Shown in pieces: positions 27,501 to 41,170 of a DNA stretch of 64,000 bases. A program made the translations under genes and the position numbers. The notes under the pieces are model-generated. The model did no database searches. It was not told where the DNA came from and saw only the letters and a program-made list of their open reading frames with translations. The DNA comes from Sinohyriopsis cumingii (taxonomy: Eukaryota; Mollusca; Bivalvia; Unionida; Unionidae), in assembly GCA_028554795.2 (NCBI GenBank), contig CM068839.1, positions 89,438,182 through 89,502,181 of the forward strand, given 5' to 3'. The first letter of the stretch is position 1. Every line of letters starts with the position of its first letter.

Positions 27501-30500
27501 CAGATATTTCCTCCAACCAGTATGCGCATGTCCATGTTATAAAAGCATTATGATTATGTATTTATTTGACAAATTTGCCTTTTTACTAATAAAAAAAACT
27601 GGTGAATCAAGCTTTATGAACTAAGCTAGCTGAGTCTTTTATTTGCATATTCTGTGCAGTATTTATATATCTGGAAAGACCATAAGCTCTGCCCAGCCTC
27701 ATTTTCACTATGAAATGGTTGGAGAACATATCTGTCAAGTATCTTGCGATAGTATTCACACACCCTCCCATTTGCTTGTACAACTCTACCGAGTTTAAAA
27801 AGTAAAAGCATCAAGGATATAAAAAATGCAGAAAACTTAACCATTTCATTCATCAATTTGTAATTTCTAACCTTACTGTCACCAGGAGATCACTAACACT
27901 GTGAAGTTGTTGGTCTTTTGAATCAAATGGGAGTTTCTTTACTAACATGGTCACCATCTTTGCATGGGTTAGTCAATATTTTCAAGCAACTGATGTGATG
28001 TAGTTCAATGTCTTTGATAATCTCAAGAATTTTGTAAATTTTGGCGTTACATCTCTTTGAACACATGTATAGAAGAGTTCCTCCTTTTTGTCTGTTCACC
28101 ATTTTATAGAAATGTTAAAACATTGCAAACACTGGCAACTGTTCTAGAAACCAGAAAAGGACAGGACAGTGAGCAATCTGTCTGCTTGATTAAGTTGAGA
28201 GCTTCAATTTAGTTTGAAACTTCATGCTTTGATGAGGTAAATACACAATGGCAAATTCTCTCCTTTACTGTGTGTGCATGTTACTGTGTGACAAATCTTC
28301 CTGCTAAACAGTGTCACAACCTTTCAAGAAAGACTGTCTGTCTTGAACAACCATGATATTTTGGCAGAAGTGGTGCATACACAAACACACACACACAAAC
28401 AGAATGAACATTTCTGGATTTGAGAGGTTTCTGTTTACTATGCTTTTTGCTGATGTGAAAGAAGTCCATTTCTAAAAGCTTAGGAGTTGAGAGAAAGAGG
28501 AACAATGTAATTATGGAAGCATACCTAGCATTCATGAAGTTTTTAAATTCATAGACATCACTTTCATTAATGGCCTGATTGCTTTCACAAAAATGTGACA
28601 CAAGTTCACTTTCCAATTCATATTAATTATCTTCAATAAGGAACATCATTGTCAAAATTACATACTTCAATGTCCAGTCATAATTCATGAGCCAATCGAA
28701 GCAAGGGAATATTGTTCTCATAGTCATCCTCACTGACACTATCATTGTCTGCATTAATGGAGAAGCTGGCAGCTTAAAAGCATTTCTTGATTGTACCAGG
28801 TGTCGTCTCTGACCAGGCCTTTAAAATCCAGTGAATAACATCCAAAAGAGCTCACTAACAACATCAACACAATCAGGCTTAGCTATAGACAGCACAACAG
28901 ATATTTCCAATATCTAGCCCTGGATGAACAAATTAAGCCCTGGTCAAGAGGTTGAAAGTATGATGTCAGAACATTTGTCAAGTATTATTTCAACCTTGTA
29001 TGCTCATCGGATATTTTATGAGTCTTTGTCTCACTGTACAACCCATTACAGTACTTCCTAATTGTAATTAAGCTGTTAAAGCATGTGTCCGGAATTCAGC
29101 AGCTAAAATATACCACCAAGTTTGAACCACATTTTGGTTTTAAAGTTGTTTTTTTAAATGTATAAAATTAAAATTTGGGATCTAATGTGCTCTGTTATTC
29201 AGAGTTGAGATTTTTTTAGTTTTTTAGGGAAAAAAAGATGGTATAAAAAATTAAAATTCAGAGATTTCAAACAATTTCGTCTTGAGAGGATTCAGGTATC
29301 CTGAGGGTTCAATTCTGAGAGTTTCACTATATTTTTCAAGAGCAGCCCCTGACTTAAAATAATCACCTATCTTAGCTTGCTTTTTACACCATGACAAAGC
29401 AATAATTTCACAGCTGACTAACACTTTGTACACAAATGTTAAACAGATGAATGACTTTTATAAAATAAGCTTGGAAACAGCTGTTCATTCTTTAAAAACA
29501 ATATATGGATTAGCCAGTTGCTCAAAAGACAGTTGGCTTATTGAGAAATCTGTGATGAATACAAATTAAAAGACAGTTGGCTTATTGAGAAACCTGTAAT
29601 GAATACAAATCAAAAGACAGTTGGCTTATTGAGAAACCTGTGATGAATACAAATGAAAAGACATTTGGCTTATTGAGAAACCTGTGATGAATACAAATGA
29701 AAAGACATTTGGCTTATTGAGAAATCTGTGATGAATACAAATTAAAAGACAGTTGGCTTATTGAGAAACGTGTGAAGAATACAAATTAAAAGACAGTTGG
29801 CTTATTGAGAAACCTGTGATGAAGTCATATAGGTCTATTGTTTGAGACCCATCAACTTTGTCTGACTTTACAGAATTGTTTAAGTATCAAATTACCTCTG
29901 ATGCAAAAGAAAAGGGATATAACTCAGAGAGCTTTAATTTAAAGACAAATTGATGAAGACACTGAACTATACCTATCAAACTGGTACAAAAGGCAATTTT
30001 CATTCTATGGTGATCACAAAGTTTTCAGCAAAGAATTGGTTCTATCTTCGACCCTAATGATAACATTGCCTTATTTTTTGTTTGGACATATTGAGTGTGT
30101 GTGTGTGTTTGATTTGGATTTGTAACATAGCTTTAACTATTTTTTAGTCATATTGCTACGATGTCTGCAGTGTGACAGTTTTTAGTGATATCGAGCACTG
30201 GGGCATCATAATGCAGACATGTAGCATGATGTTCCAACCACTCACATTATCCTGAAACCAGGCTGACCAGTCCTAACACTAACGTCTTAATGCTGAACGC
30301 TAAGCGAGGCAGCTATTAGTACCATTTTTGTGAGTCTTTGGTATGACTTGACCGGGGATCGAACCCACGACCTCCTGCATCCAAGGCAGATGCTCTAACC
30401 ACTAGGCCACCGTCGCAGTCATTGGACATATTGACACCTTTCAGATAAACTATTAACATCACTATATTCCTTTATCTAAACAATGCCTCTTTCATTAAAC

Positions 30501-33500
30501 AAAAGTTTACTTTGCATATACTGAGTGGCCATGGTAAATACATGTCAGTAACCACTTAAAACTGGGAAAAAACATTGTTTGGACAGGAAACACCTGGCCA
30601 CTAAATGCAGAAGAGAGGTGGCAGGTACATGCAGGACATTTATATAGGTAATTTGCCAATGAGAAATCAGAATGGCCACTGTAAACGGATGACCATTAGG
30701 ACAGATTGACTGTATGTGTGTGTGTGTGTATATACATACACACACACACACACAAAATGAATTATGGAATTATGAAAATCTATGGGTTCTTGGTAGAACT
30801 TTTGTTCCCAAATATTAGCATGCTGTACGTGTGTATGTATTATTAAATGATCAGAATATGTAATTTCAGTTCTGCGCCTGCTGACATTTCAGCATTAACC
30901 GACATAAAACCAAAGACTTAAAATATCAATATTTTGTTCTTAAGGTCAGGTGTGCTGACACACTTAAAGACAACATAAGAGAAGCTGCCAGGATTGTATC
31001 TGAATGGGGAGATTTCCATTAATGTCACTAAAACATGGGGGTGGTGTAGATAAAAGGGAAGAAATTGCCACCAGTTGATTTTCTATCCAATACTTAAAAA
31101 TCCATCTCTCTTTCTTCGTGCTCCACTTTATTAGAGCTATACTGAAATCAAAATCCTCATAAGGTTCCCCCTATAGTGACTGTTTCTAAGCATAAGCTGT
31201 TTCTTATATGTGTATGAATAGTATTGTGTGCTGAGAATGCTTTTCCACAGGAGGACATGCACAGCTTGCTTAGCTAGCTTCACGAAGTTGGGAAACTGTT
31301 CTTTATGGTTGTTTTGTAAATCTTCCAGAATTCATAGGAATTGTCTACTCCAAAATGCATGTGATCTTGTGTATCAGCATGTAGTGCAAGAGTTGACATC
31401 CTCAAACTTCAAACAGCCAATTTTGGACACAAGAGAGTAACTTATATTTTACACAACTTTTGCAAATGTTAAACATGCCTTCTGTCTTTGTGTATTCATT
31501 TGTACTGCAACAGCCAAGATTTCTGAAAATTTGCTTCAAATTTTGGTTTCTTCTTTTGGAGGCTCATCTAACATCATTTTAGAATTACCGTCCTCTATTC
31601 AATGAGTAACTCCACTTCATCCTTCATGTTCTTCATTCTGCTTTTCACTATACACATTTGCTCCACAACTACTGCTCCGGTGGCCTAGTGGTTAGAGCGT
31701 CCGCCTTGGATGCGGGATCGAACCCTGGCTGAGTCATACCAAAGACTTATAAACATGGTACTAACAGCTGCCTCGTTAGGCGCTCAGCATTAAGAGGTTA
31801 GTGTTAGGACTGGTCGGCCTGGTGTCAGGATAATGTGACTGGGTGGGACATCATGCTACATGTCTGCGGCAGGATGCCCCAGTGCCAGACATCACTATAA
31901 ACTGTCACACTGCAGACATCGTAGCAATATGACTGAAAAATTAAAGCTACGCTAAAAATCTAAATCACACACACATGCTCCACTACTGTAATTTTCAACC
32001 CAGCCGTGCAGGACCAAAGTTTATGCATGCACTAATGAGAGGAAAGGCATCACTGTAGAACCCCTTTAAGTACAATTTTTTTCTGTTATAAATTCATAGT
32101 GGATTTACAAACATCCTTGTTTATTAACCTATATCTGCATATTTTTGGATGGATTGAGGTATTCTGATCAGATCAGTATTCTTACTTTTAAATTTTGTTT
32201 AGATTCTTATTTCTTCAGTTTATCTGAACAGCTAAATAGAAATTCTACACCATGCAGAATACATTTCATATCTAGACTTTAAACTAATTTTACTGAGCTT
32301 TCTGGGCATCACTTCTTTCCAAGTGCATATCTGTAACATTTCTGCATGATTTGCTCACATGCACACCCTCATAATATTTATAAAACAGACCCTGGATTAC
32401 AATGATACATTTTGTTAAAGTCCTTGATACAAACTATTTTGTCTTGTGCTTCTGGCAACCAAGTGTTTAAACAACTGGGAAAATATAATGACCAAAACAA
32501 ATTCATACAATAATTATGAGGTCATATTCAAGTGTAGTTGTACTTTTCATTGGAGACCCTGATTTAATGACATATTATGTAAATGTAAGAAAACTACATG
32601 TCACAAGTTAGGACACCATTCAACTGATCGCTTGGTTTGCTTTGCTTTTGGCGTTTTTTAAATTTAACTTTGCTTTCTAAAAAATAACAACAAAAATGTG
32701 AGCAAATAAACTTACCTGAAATTAGAATGTGTCTGATTCATATTCTTTCTTTCAGGTACTAAGTATGGACCTGAAATTAGTGTTGCAAATTAAAATAACT
32801 ACAATGAAATAGAAAATATTTAGGAGCACTTATTTTTCACGAAAAATACATCAAGAAACTATTACTTAATTCTACAGCAATAATGAAATATGACAGATCA
32901 ATTATATAAATTAACGTTTAGTTTTCATTTTTCAAAATGCAAAACTTCGATAGTCATTGTTCTTATAAAATTGTCCAATATTGGATGTAGCAGTGTTTTA
33001 TGACATGTCAACACAAAAGTGGCTAAGTAGTGCCAAACCAAGAGTGGCTGGTCACTTTGTTCTACCGTAATATCACACATACAAGTAAGCATAACTTTAT
33101 TCAAGAGCATTAATACAGTTAGTAAATTTGTAATGTCAATTTACATTAAATGAAGTGTTAAATTTTATGAATTCCATTAAATTAAACTATGTTACTCTCT
33201 ACAAAACAACATAACAAATTTGACCTTGAATATTCAGACTTTTATTTTTGTTGTGAATACTAAACCATACTTTAATCTATTAGGTTAGTCATGTATGCAT
33301 GACTAAGCATATGGGATTATTCATATTGCTTTTATACTGCTACAGGTAGATATCACACAAGACAGACATGCACATATGACTACCGTATTTGCCGGCCTAT
33401 AAGAGGAAATGTTTTTACCAGAAAATCTAAGCTTCGTCTTATACTCCGAATTGACTAACAGTATTTTATGTTATTTTTTTGTACACAAAAAAATAATTAT

Positions 33501-34397
33501 TAACTTCAGTGCACGAAAAATTATATGTAAAATAAATAATTATCATTTGGTGGTACTGACCGTGTACGAAAAATAAAGGGATCATACCTGAGCAAGTCCT
33601 ATGGAACACACAATACTGGACAACCTAATGGTACAAACGTACAAATTAAACCTATATTTTCTGTCTCATTCTGCTCTCAACTCAAGAATCTAATTACAAT
33701 GAAAATAGAAGCACTCACAGAATTTTGTTGTTATTAGTGAACGAGAGAGAGAGAGAGAAAGAGGATTATGTCTCAGTGTGCAAGCTCATCTGCATTTAAA
33801 GCGCATGTAGCTGTTATGTTGTATAATGTTGGTGAAAAAATTAAGATGGTTTGAACATGTATTAGTTAAGGGTATTATTTATTGGTATTTATTCAGGGTG
33901 GCTTTTATTTGTAGCTTTTGCAAATAGAAAAAAAGACTGTTACCTGATGATTATGATAATCCTCATGTATTATGACCCTACTTTATTCCATTATCAATAA
34001 ACACTACTAAATCAACAATTCATTCTTGTTTTAATTACGATGTACATTGTCACAACAACCGCATGGCTATGCAGTGTTATTTACATGGGAATTAAACATG
34101 CTTAGTGCTTCGGTTATTCCAGTTGAAACCAGACTGAGTGCAAGAATTGATGGAAGAGGTCAAATCAGCAAGGCTGCTTGTAGGGCAATCAGGCTCTTTT
34201 AGGGCAGTGAAAATCTGTCAATGTGTTATTGAAGCCATAGTCCATACAGTAGATGTGTTATAAGGACAAGTGATCATATGCATTATTTGTTATTCTAACT
34301 TGCCAATAAAGATAATAGTGGGGGTATATTGTAGAATATATTTGCAATAAAATGTTAATTATATCAAGTCAAAACAGAACAAGCACTTAAAAGATAA

Positions 34398-34473
<76 letters not shown>

Positions 34474-37400
34474 TCGATTTAATGGAGTCTGTGACTTTCA
34501 TATTTACGACAGAAAATGACTAGGTTTTTATATTTTATGTTTGTACAACTATAACGAAACAATAAGACTAGTTGACCAATAGTCTGTGGTACTGAGATGT
34601 AATTTTTTCTGGATAAGAAAACATCAAAGGTCTTCCGAACTCATTTTAAAATGCACGTGGTGTTTTGTTATGGTGGCGGACTTAATAAGGAGAACTAATT
34701 AATAATATTTAAAGGTACGGTCTGTGAAGTCCTTAGTCCATTTGTTAATAAATACCAGTAGATATTATAACGAAAATAAGAGAGCTTATACACATGGGTG
34801 CCCGTTTTTTGCAAAAGAGGGGGGGGGGTCAGTCAGTCAGTCATGGCCAGGAGAGTTAGTATAGTTGTTGTTGTAGGGTTTAACGCCATTTTTCAGCACA
34901 CGATAGGCTATACATGGCGGCCAGTATTAATGGTGGAGGAAGAACCCGGGAAATCCCTGGAAAGAACCACCGACCCTCGAGAAGCTACTGGCAAGCTTTC
35001 TCACATAACCACATTGGCCGAATCTGAGACTCGAACCCATGCAGACAGAGGTGAGATGGCAGTGATCCGTAACGGAGAGCGCTTTAGACCACTCGGAGTT
35101 AGTATAGTAAGCAGTCTAAAACTTAAACTATTATTTACTAAGCGTTCTGAACCGAATCTTGTGATATATTTTCAGCTTCATTTGCATGATTAAACTTGTC
35201 AGAATTTATATATATATATATATATATTTGCAATATGATTTGGGGGGGGGGATCACATGACCCCCTTGACCTATGCTGTGGGAACCCATGCTTATGCATC
35301 AATCATTGTATTTTCTCACCAAAAATTAATTATTAATTTTTGTAAAAACAAAATGGCAATAGGCTATTTTTGATCTTTTTTGCAAACATAAATCTTCTAT
35401 TAGAAATTTTATGTCCGATTATTTAATGATTTAAAAAAAAAATACAAAGTGATATGTACGAAAAATTATGAAACATTTAAATAATTATTATTTCGATAAA
35501 ATACACAAAATACAGTATATATGGATTATATAATCCAAATCGCTTTATCATATTTTTTTGTATGGAAAATAATTCTCCAAGAGTACAAAAAATAATGTGT
35601 AAAACATATTTCATTTTAGGGAAGAGATTGGGTATGAAAAGAAATATGATCCCATAATGAGTATTTTAAACAATTACATGATCGTCAGTATCAAAACTTA
35701 ACATAATGAGATGTAACTGTGCTAAACCAGCATGCACCAGTAATGTCAGTTGTTTTAAATATACATTGTTTAAATTTGATTACATATGTGTGCATTAGAA
35801 TTGACAAGTTAGAAGATGAATAACCATGACAAAGACATATTCCATCACAATTTACTTGTTGCACCTAATGATCAAATAAAACATATGCTCCACTGACAGA
35901 GACAGACAGACAGACAGATGTCTTCGCGATTGTAAATCTATATTGTTCACTTACTTGATGACTGATCTAATTTGTGTACAAGTGCAGTACCATATTCCAT
36001 TATCAATTAATATCACTAGGTAAGCAATTCCTTCTAGTTTTTGTTGTGACTTCCATTATTAAAAAAATCACATGGCTTTGTAGTTGTATTTACATGCTAA
36101 TTAAATATGCAACAGCTGTATTCATTCGATCCAAGCTTACACCTGTTTGAGGTCAAGATTCGGCACCGACAGCAATTTAAAGTACATCTAGCATGAGCAA
36201 AGATCAAAAACAATTGCGGCCTAAGTACAGGAAGCGTACTTGCACTTTAAACAAAATCTTATTTGTTGGAAATTGAGAGATTATTATACTTGCAAAGAAA
36301 GTTAGCATGTGGAATGGTCATTCTTAGGACTTAACCTAATGGCTGCCTCACTTGGCATTCAGCATTAAGACGTAAGTGTTAGGACTGGTCAGCCTGGTGT
36401 CAGGATAATGTGACTGGGTGGGACATCATGTTACTTGTCTGCAGCATGATGCCCCAGTGCTAGACATCACTATAAACTGCAACATAGCAGACATCATAGT
36501 GCAAGGACTGAAAAATTGTTAAAGCTATGTTAAAAATCTAAATCACATCACACATTAATGTCTTCTCTCTTTGGCAAAAGCTTCAACAACATGGAGGCAA
36601 TAAGGTAAAACAAACAAAAGAACCACAAAGATCTGAACTCTCTCATATATCGGACCATATTTTATTTTGATCATGAGATGCAAGAAGAAAAATACGATGG
36701 AATACATATGCATCCTTCACTCCCCCCAAAAAAAATAATAATGGAAAAAACATTTTAGTATTAATGTTTCAGATGCAGTTTCCCTATTGCTGGTAATCTG
36801 AAATAGCATACAATGATATGATTAATATTTATGAAACTGGAAGTTATTATAATTTAATTCCACACAGATTCACGAATTCTATCATATCTGTAACTCAATA
36901 TATTTTCGGGTCAGTGTCATTATATGTAGCTAAAAGTAATTAATACATTTAAAATACTTCATGTGAAACAAATAGGTACTTTTAGTTATATTTTAATGAT
37001 CCTGACTGGAAAGGCTACTGAGTTACAGATAACATAAAATTCGTGATGTTGTGTGAACGAAATGAAAAACACAATCTGAGGTATTGATCTAGCCTTGTCT
37101 TATACTCAGCATCGATTAATATATAGATGAAGGTTGGAAAATTTGCCAATTTTGCTGATTCGATTTATCCTCTGCATTGATTTATAGGTCGGCAAAGACG
37201 GTAATCCACTTGGCATGGGTTTGAGAGTGATGACACAGTTACATTTAAGAGTAATTAAAGACCAAACTTGAACTTAGCATGTCACATGAGTATGCTAAAC
37301 AGAGGACAACCCCTCCCCACTCAAAAGAAACACTGTGAAAAAACAACTTTTTTAACAGGACTTACACACTAGGAAATTGTCAAACACAAACTGCTTTAGA

Positions 37401-40400
37401 CCAGAAGTCTACATTATATGAAAAGTAATGAAATTTCAATTATAAACAGAATGTACATTTCCCAAGAGTGATAAGAAGTTTTAACAAAAAACAGCTATAA
37501 ATGTAGAGATGCTGCCAGGCTTTTATCTAAAGGGGTTGGGGGCATCTATTGTCTCTTGGATATTGTCAAATACTTCATTTTTATGGTTTTAAAATTTCGT
37601 GTTTGGGTAAAAAGTACATATTCATCAGTACCTAATTTCGTGGATCTATTATTTAAACCAAAAAAAAAATGTATATGTCTCTGTAAACAATCATATTGGC
37701 ATTCATTTCCACACATTTGTGAGCAAACTGGTGTCATTTTTCCTTCAGCAATTAAGTTGATTAATTAAGTTATTAATTGCCAAATGATGTAAATGCAGAG
37801 ATCTAAAAGAAAATACTGAATTCTTTATCCACATGTCAGAGTTTACACATTTAATACCAATATCAAAGCATAAAGTTCTCAACAAGTAGGGATTAGGTGC
37901 CTGATCAATGTTAATGATTGTAAACCTCTTTGGTTTGAAAATAATCCTGGCAAAATGAACCTGAAGAAATTGATAAAAATATGCAAAACATAAACTGCAA
38001 AAATACAGAGTGCAAATGTATACTGAAATCAGGTCTTGGTAGACCTAAAAACATCTACCTCTAAGCTAATTCACACTAAGTGCCTTATCTGCACACATGA
38101 CTAAATAGCACTTTGGAGAGACCTGATTGAAACAGACTTTGAGAAAGCAGGATTAATCTTCTGACTGCTTATTTAGCAGTTATTATGTGCAAAAATGTGT
38201 ATATAAATGGGAATAATATGTGCTTTAGGAAATAAAGGAAATGAGTAGTAAATATGCATTTATTACTATATATATCAGGCTGACTCACTGTATGTTACAA
38301 TTGTTTTCATGCTTGTGAGATTCTGCATTTGAATAAAATGGCAAGCATTAAGTTCCAGTATTTCTTGTAATACTTATCGAAATGTATATTTCACATTCTC
38401 AGCACTATATAAAGCTATAGCATTATAAAAAGGAAGAAGCATGTGATGCCTTTCCATTGGATATGATAGAGAGGAGGGAGGGGTGGAGGTGAATGTCAGC
38501 TTGGTTGTTATTTCATTGTGACTTTATATTTGTGGTCTAGCTCACCCAAGACAACTGAGACCCAACATATTTAAGGTGTTTAACAGTATTTCTGCTCCAA
38601 AATAAAATTTTTCACTAGCTTGAGCTCTGCCAGAGTTTCACTTTCTTGAAGCAGTACTTTCCTGACTACTATGCCATGATGCTGACTAGGGTTTTAAGTC
38701 CATCAAAACCATAGTCTAATTGTTCAGACAGAGGTATTTTGATCAAATAAATATCTTTACTTCCTTTGATTTCTTTTTAGATTCTTTCTGATTCAATTTT
38801 TGTCAACCCTTAGAGTGATAAATAGTCTGTAGCACAAGATACCTCAGGGCTAAATTGTTTGAGAAAAGAAATTATAACTGTACTATATTTTTAAACTGCC
38901 TGATCTTTAATTAGGCTTGGTATTCTGCTCTTTCTACCTTTAAAATACCACTGAACAGTGGGCTGACCGGCATACCATCTGCTTTTGTCCATCCAACATG
39001 AACACCAGACACATATTCAACACCATTTTCAGGTTCAAACTCATTCATTGCTATTTCCAGGAACATTTTTTAAGCTCCAATAATCTGATATCCCTCAAAA
39101 CTTTAAAAAACATTGTCATCAGCGCTTATCAGGCAAAATTTGCAAATAGAAGTGTCATATGCAGATGAACCATTTGGGGTTTTCTAGGTAGCAGTTATTT
39201 TAAACATGCATTTGTAAAACCTCCTTGATGAATGCAAGGTTAAAACTATGACAAAACGCTTGTTCTTGGGGCCAATGTGCCAATCAAATTTAGTTTAAAA
39301 TACATTCATGTCAAGCCAAAGTGTGCAGATATGTGAGAGTTGAAAACATGAAAAAAGATATGTTACTACAAGTGCTACAAGACCTCTACTGGCAGCTTGA
39401 CTTATGATATGACAATAACTATAGGGGTTAACAGTTACATAAAATTTGAATACTTCACTGAGTACAATTTTACCTGCTTACAAAACTTGGGTTTAACTTG
39501 GGCTAAAAACATTAAATGACATTAATATTTGTTTTATCTTTGGATAATTGTGCTGTGTAACTCTATAATCTATTCATACTCCAACTCAACATTCGCTGTC
39601 AAGGTTGATAGGTCCCATCCTACACAGCAATATTTTCTGATGATTAAACAAATATCAATGTATTTAACTATTACAAAAAAGTTGTCACTGTTATTGTAAA
39701 ATTAGGAAGCAAAAATTTCAGAATGTATGCTTTTTTCTTTGGAATTTTTTTTTAAATGTACACCTTTTCCTTCTCTTAATATATTTGAAAACAAGTCTAA
39801 ATTGGGATTTAATTGCCTGGATTTTGTTTTTCAGAAATAAAAAAAAATCCATGCTGATAATTGGATTTAATAATATTTACCTAGTAGAAATGATGTTGCA
39901 ACCCCAAAGGAACTGATTACAATTGATACTGCTGTTGCTGTGGTTCTCTGGTGGGGTGGAAACCATTCTGCTGACACCACAGGTGGTCCTCCCATGGCAA
40001 CAGGGCCTGCAACTCCATTTAAGAACTGACCAATATGTATCAACCTTAAAAGGAGGGTCAATAAATTACAGAATCATTATAAAACCACTTGCAAACCCAT
40101 CAAGTATACTCAAAAGATACTCATTTTGGTTCTGTGATTTGTCTATTCCACTGCTACATCATTCAAAAACCTAAAATAACTCACTAGTCCTTAAACTGAT
40201 TGTTCTTTATTGACTTGGATGCGGCTCTTGCAGCAATGTCAAAGAAAAAGCGCCAAAAGAAAATCCTTTGTATAATCACTGGAGCAGGGAAAGTTGGCCA
40301 CTATGATCCAATTTGTTTTTCCTTATTTTTAAAGGCACAGATGTGACATAGTGTTCCCTGAACAGTTATAAACCAAAGAAAATACAGAAAACCACACAAC

Positions 40401-41134
40401 AGACCCAGGCTGGTATTAGAGGCAAAGAAAAACAAAATTGGAGAAAACCAACATTTGAAGGGTGACCACTTACCCTTGCATATGCAAAAACAGGGTCAAA
40501 TGTTGAGCTCCAGAGGTATAGAGTTTGCCACCACTTGACTATCTAGGTCCCCTAATAAACTAGTAAGAGAGATTGAGTCACAAAGGCCAGAAAAGGCAAT
40601 CCTACTGGGCTTGCACATCTCATGCTAACACTGGACTGTGAGAAATGGCAAAATAGTCACTGCAATTAGAGCAGTTCTGTAAGACTTTATTTTACAGATT
40701 TCTTCCATACAAGGTAAAACACTAATGAATTTGTGTTAACTTTTACCATACAGCTGTAAGCTTTAAACCTCAAATAATATTAACTGAAACGCTCCTTACT
40801 TAATTTATCAGTAGGCTATTTGAACCATTACTCAAGCTGCAGCCTGTTGTGAAAATTTGTGCAAGACATGACCATTCAATAATGACCTAGATTAATTTAT
40901 TTATCACATATCCTGCAATTTATTATAGAAAAGCATAACAAAGTTGAAGCATAAGAAAGAACTGAGTTAAAGTCCAATTATGTGAATAACAAAAAATGCC
41001 AGTTTCTTTATTTTTTAAATACAATTTTCTTTTCTATTTTTTTCTTATGGGTTTTCATAGTCACTCAAAATGTTTTATGTACTATAAAGAAAGGTTACGT
41101 TCATGTACACTTCAGTAAAATGGTTGTGATTTTC

Positions 41135-41170
<36 letters not shown>

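Larger units (their letters stand above)
33382..37202. mobile_element. Possible 3.8-kb element bounded by inverted CCGTATTTGCCGG ends
   Basis: Left end ACCGTATTTGCCGGCC + TATAAG (33382-33403) and right end TTTATAGGTCGGCAAAGACGGT (37181-37202) are inverted with about three mismatches. Inside are SINEs, a TA tract and AT-rich sequence, but no transposase. A TCTTATACTC motif occurs inside both ends in direct rather than inverted orientation, and I see no target duplication, so these may be two separate elements of one family. Confidence 0.35.

Noticed and set aside
29524-29832. CRISPR-like direct repeats
   Set aside because: Contiguous 44-bp tandem units with no unique spacers, in a eukaryotic intron.
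31674-31740. tRNA-like gene
   Set aside because: A and B boxes belong to SINE-B, which has target duplications and a long non-tRNA body. No cloverleaf tRNA is complete.
34798-35193. 131-codon plus-strand ORF
   Set aside because: Antisense to a SINE-A insertion.
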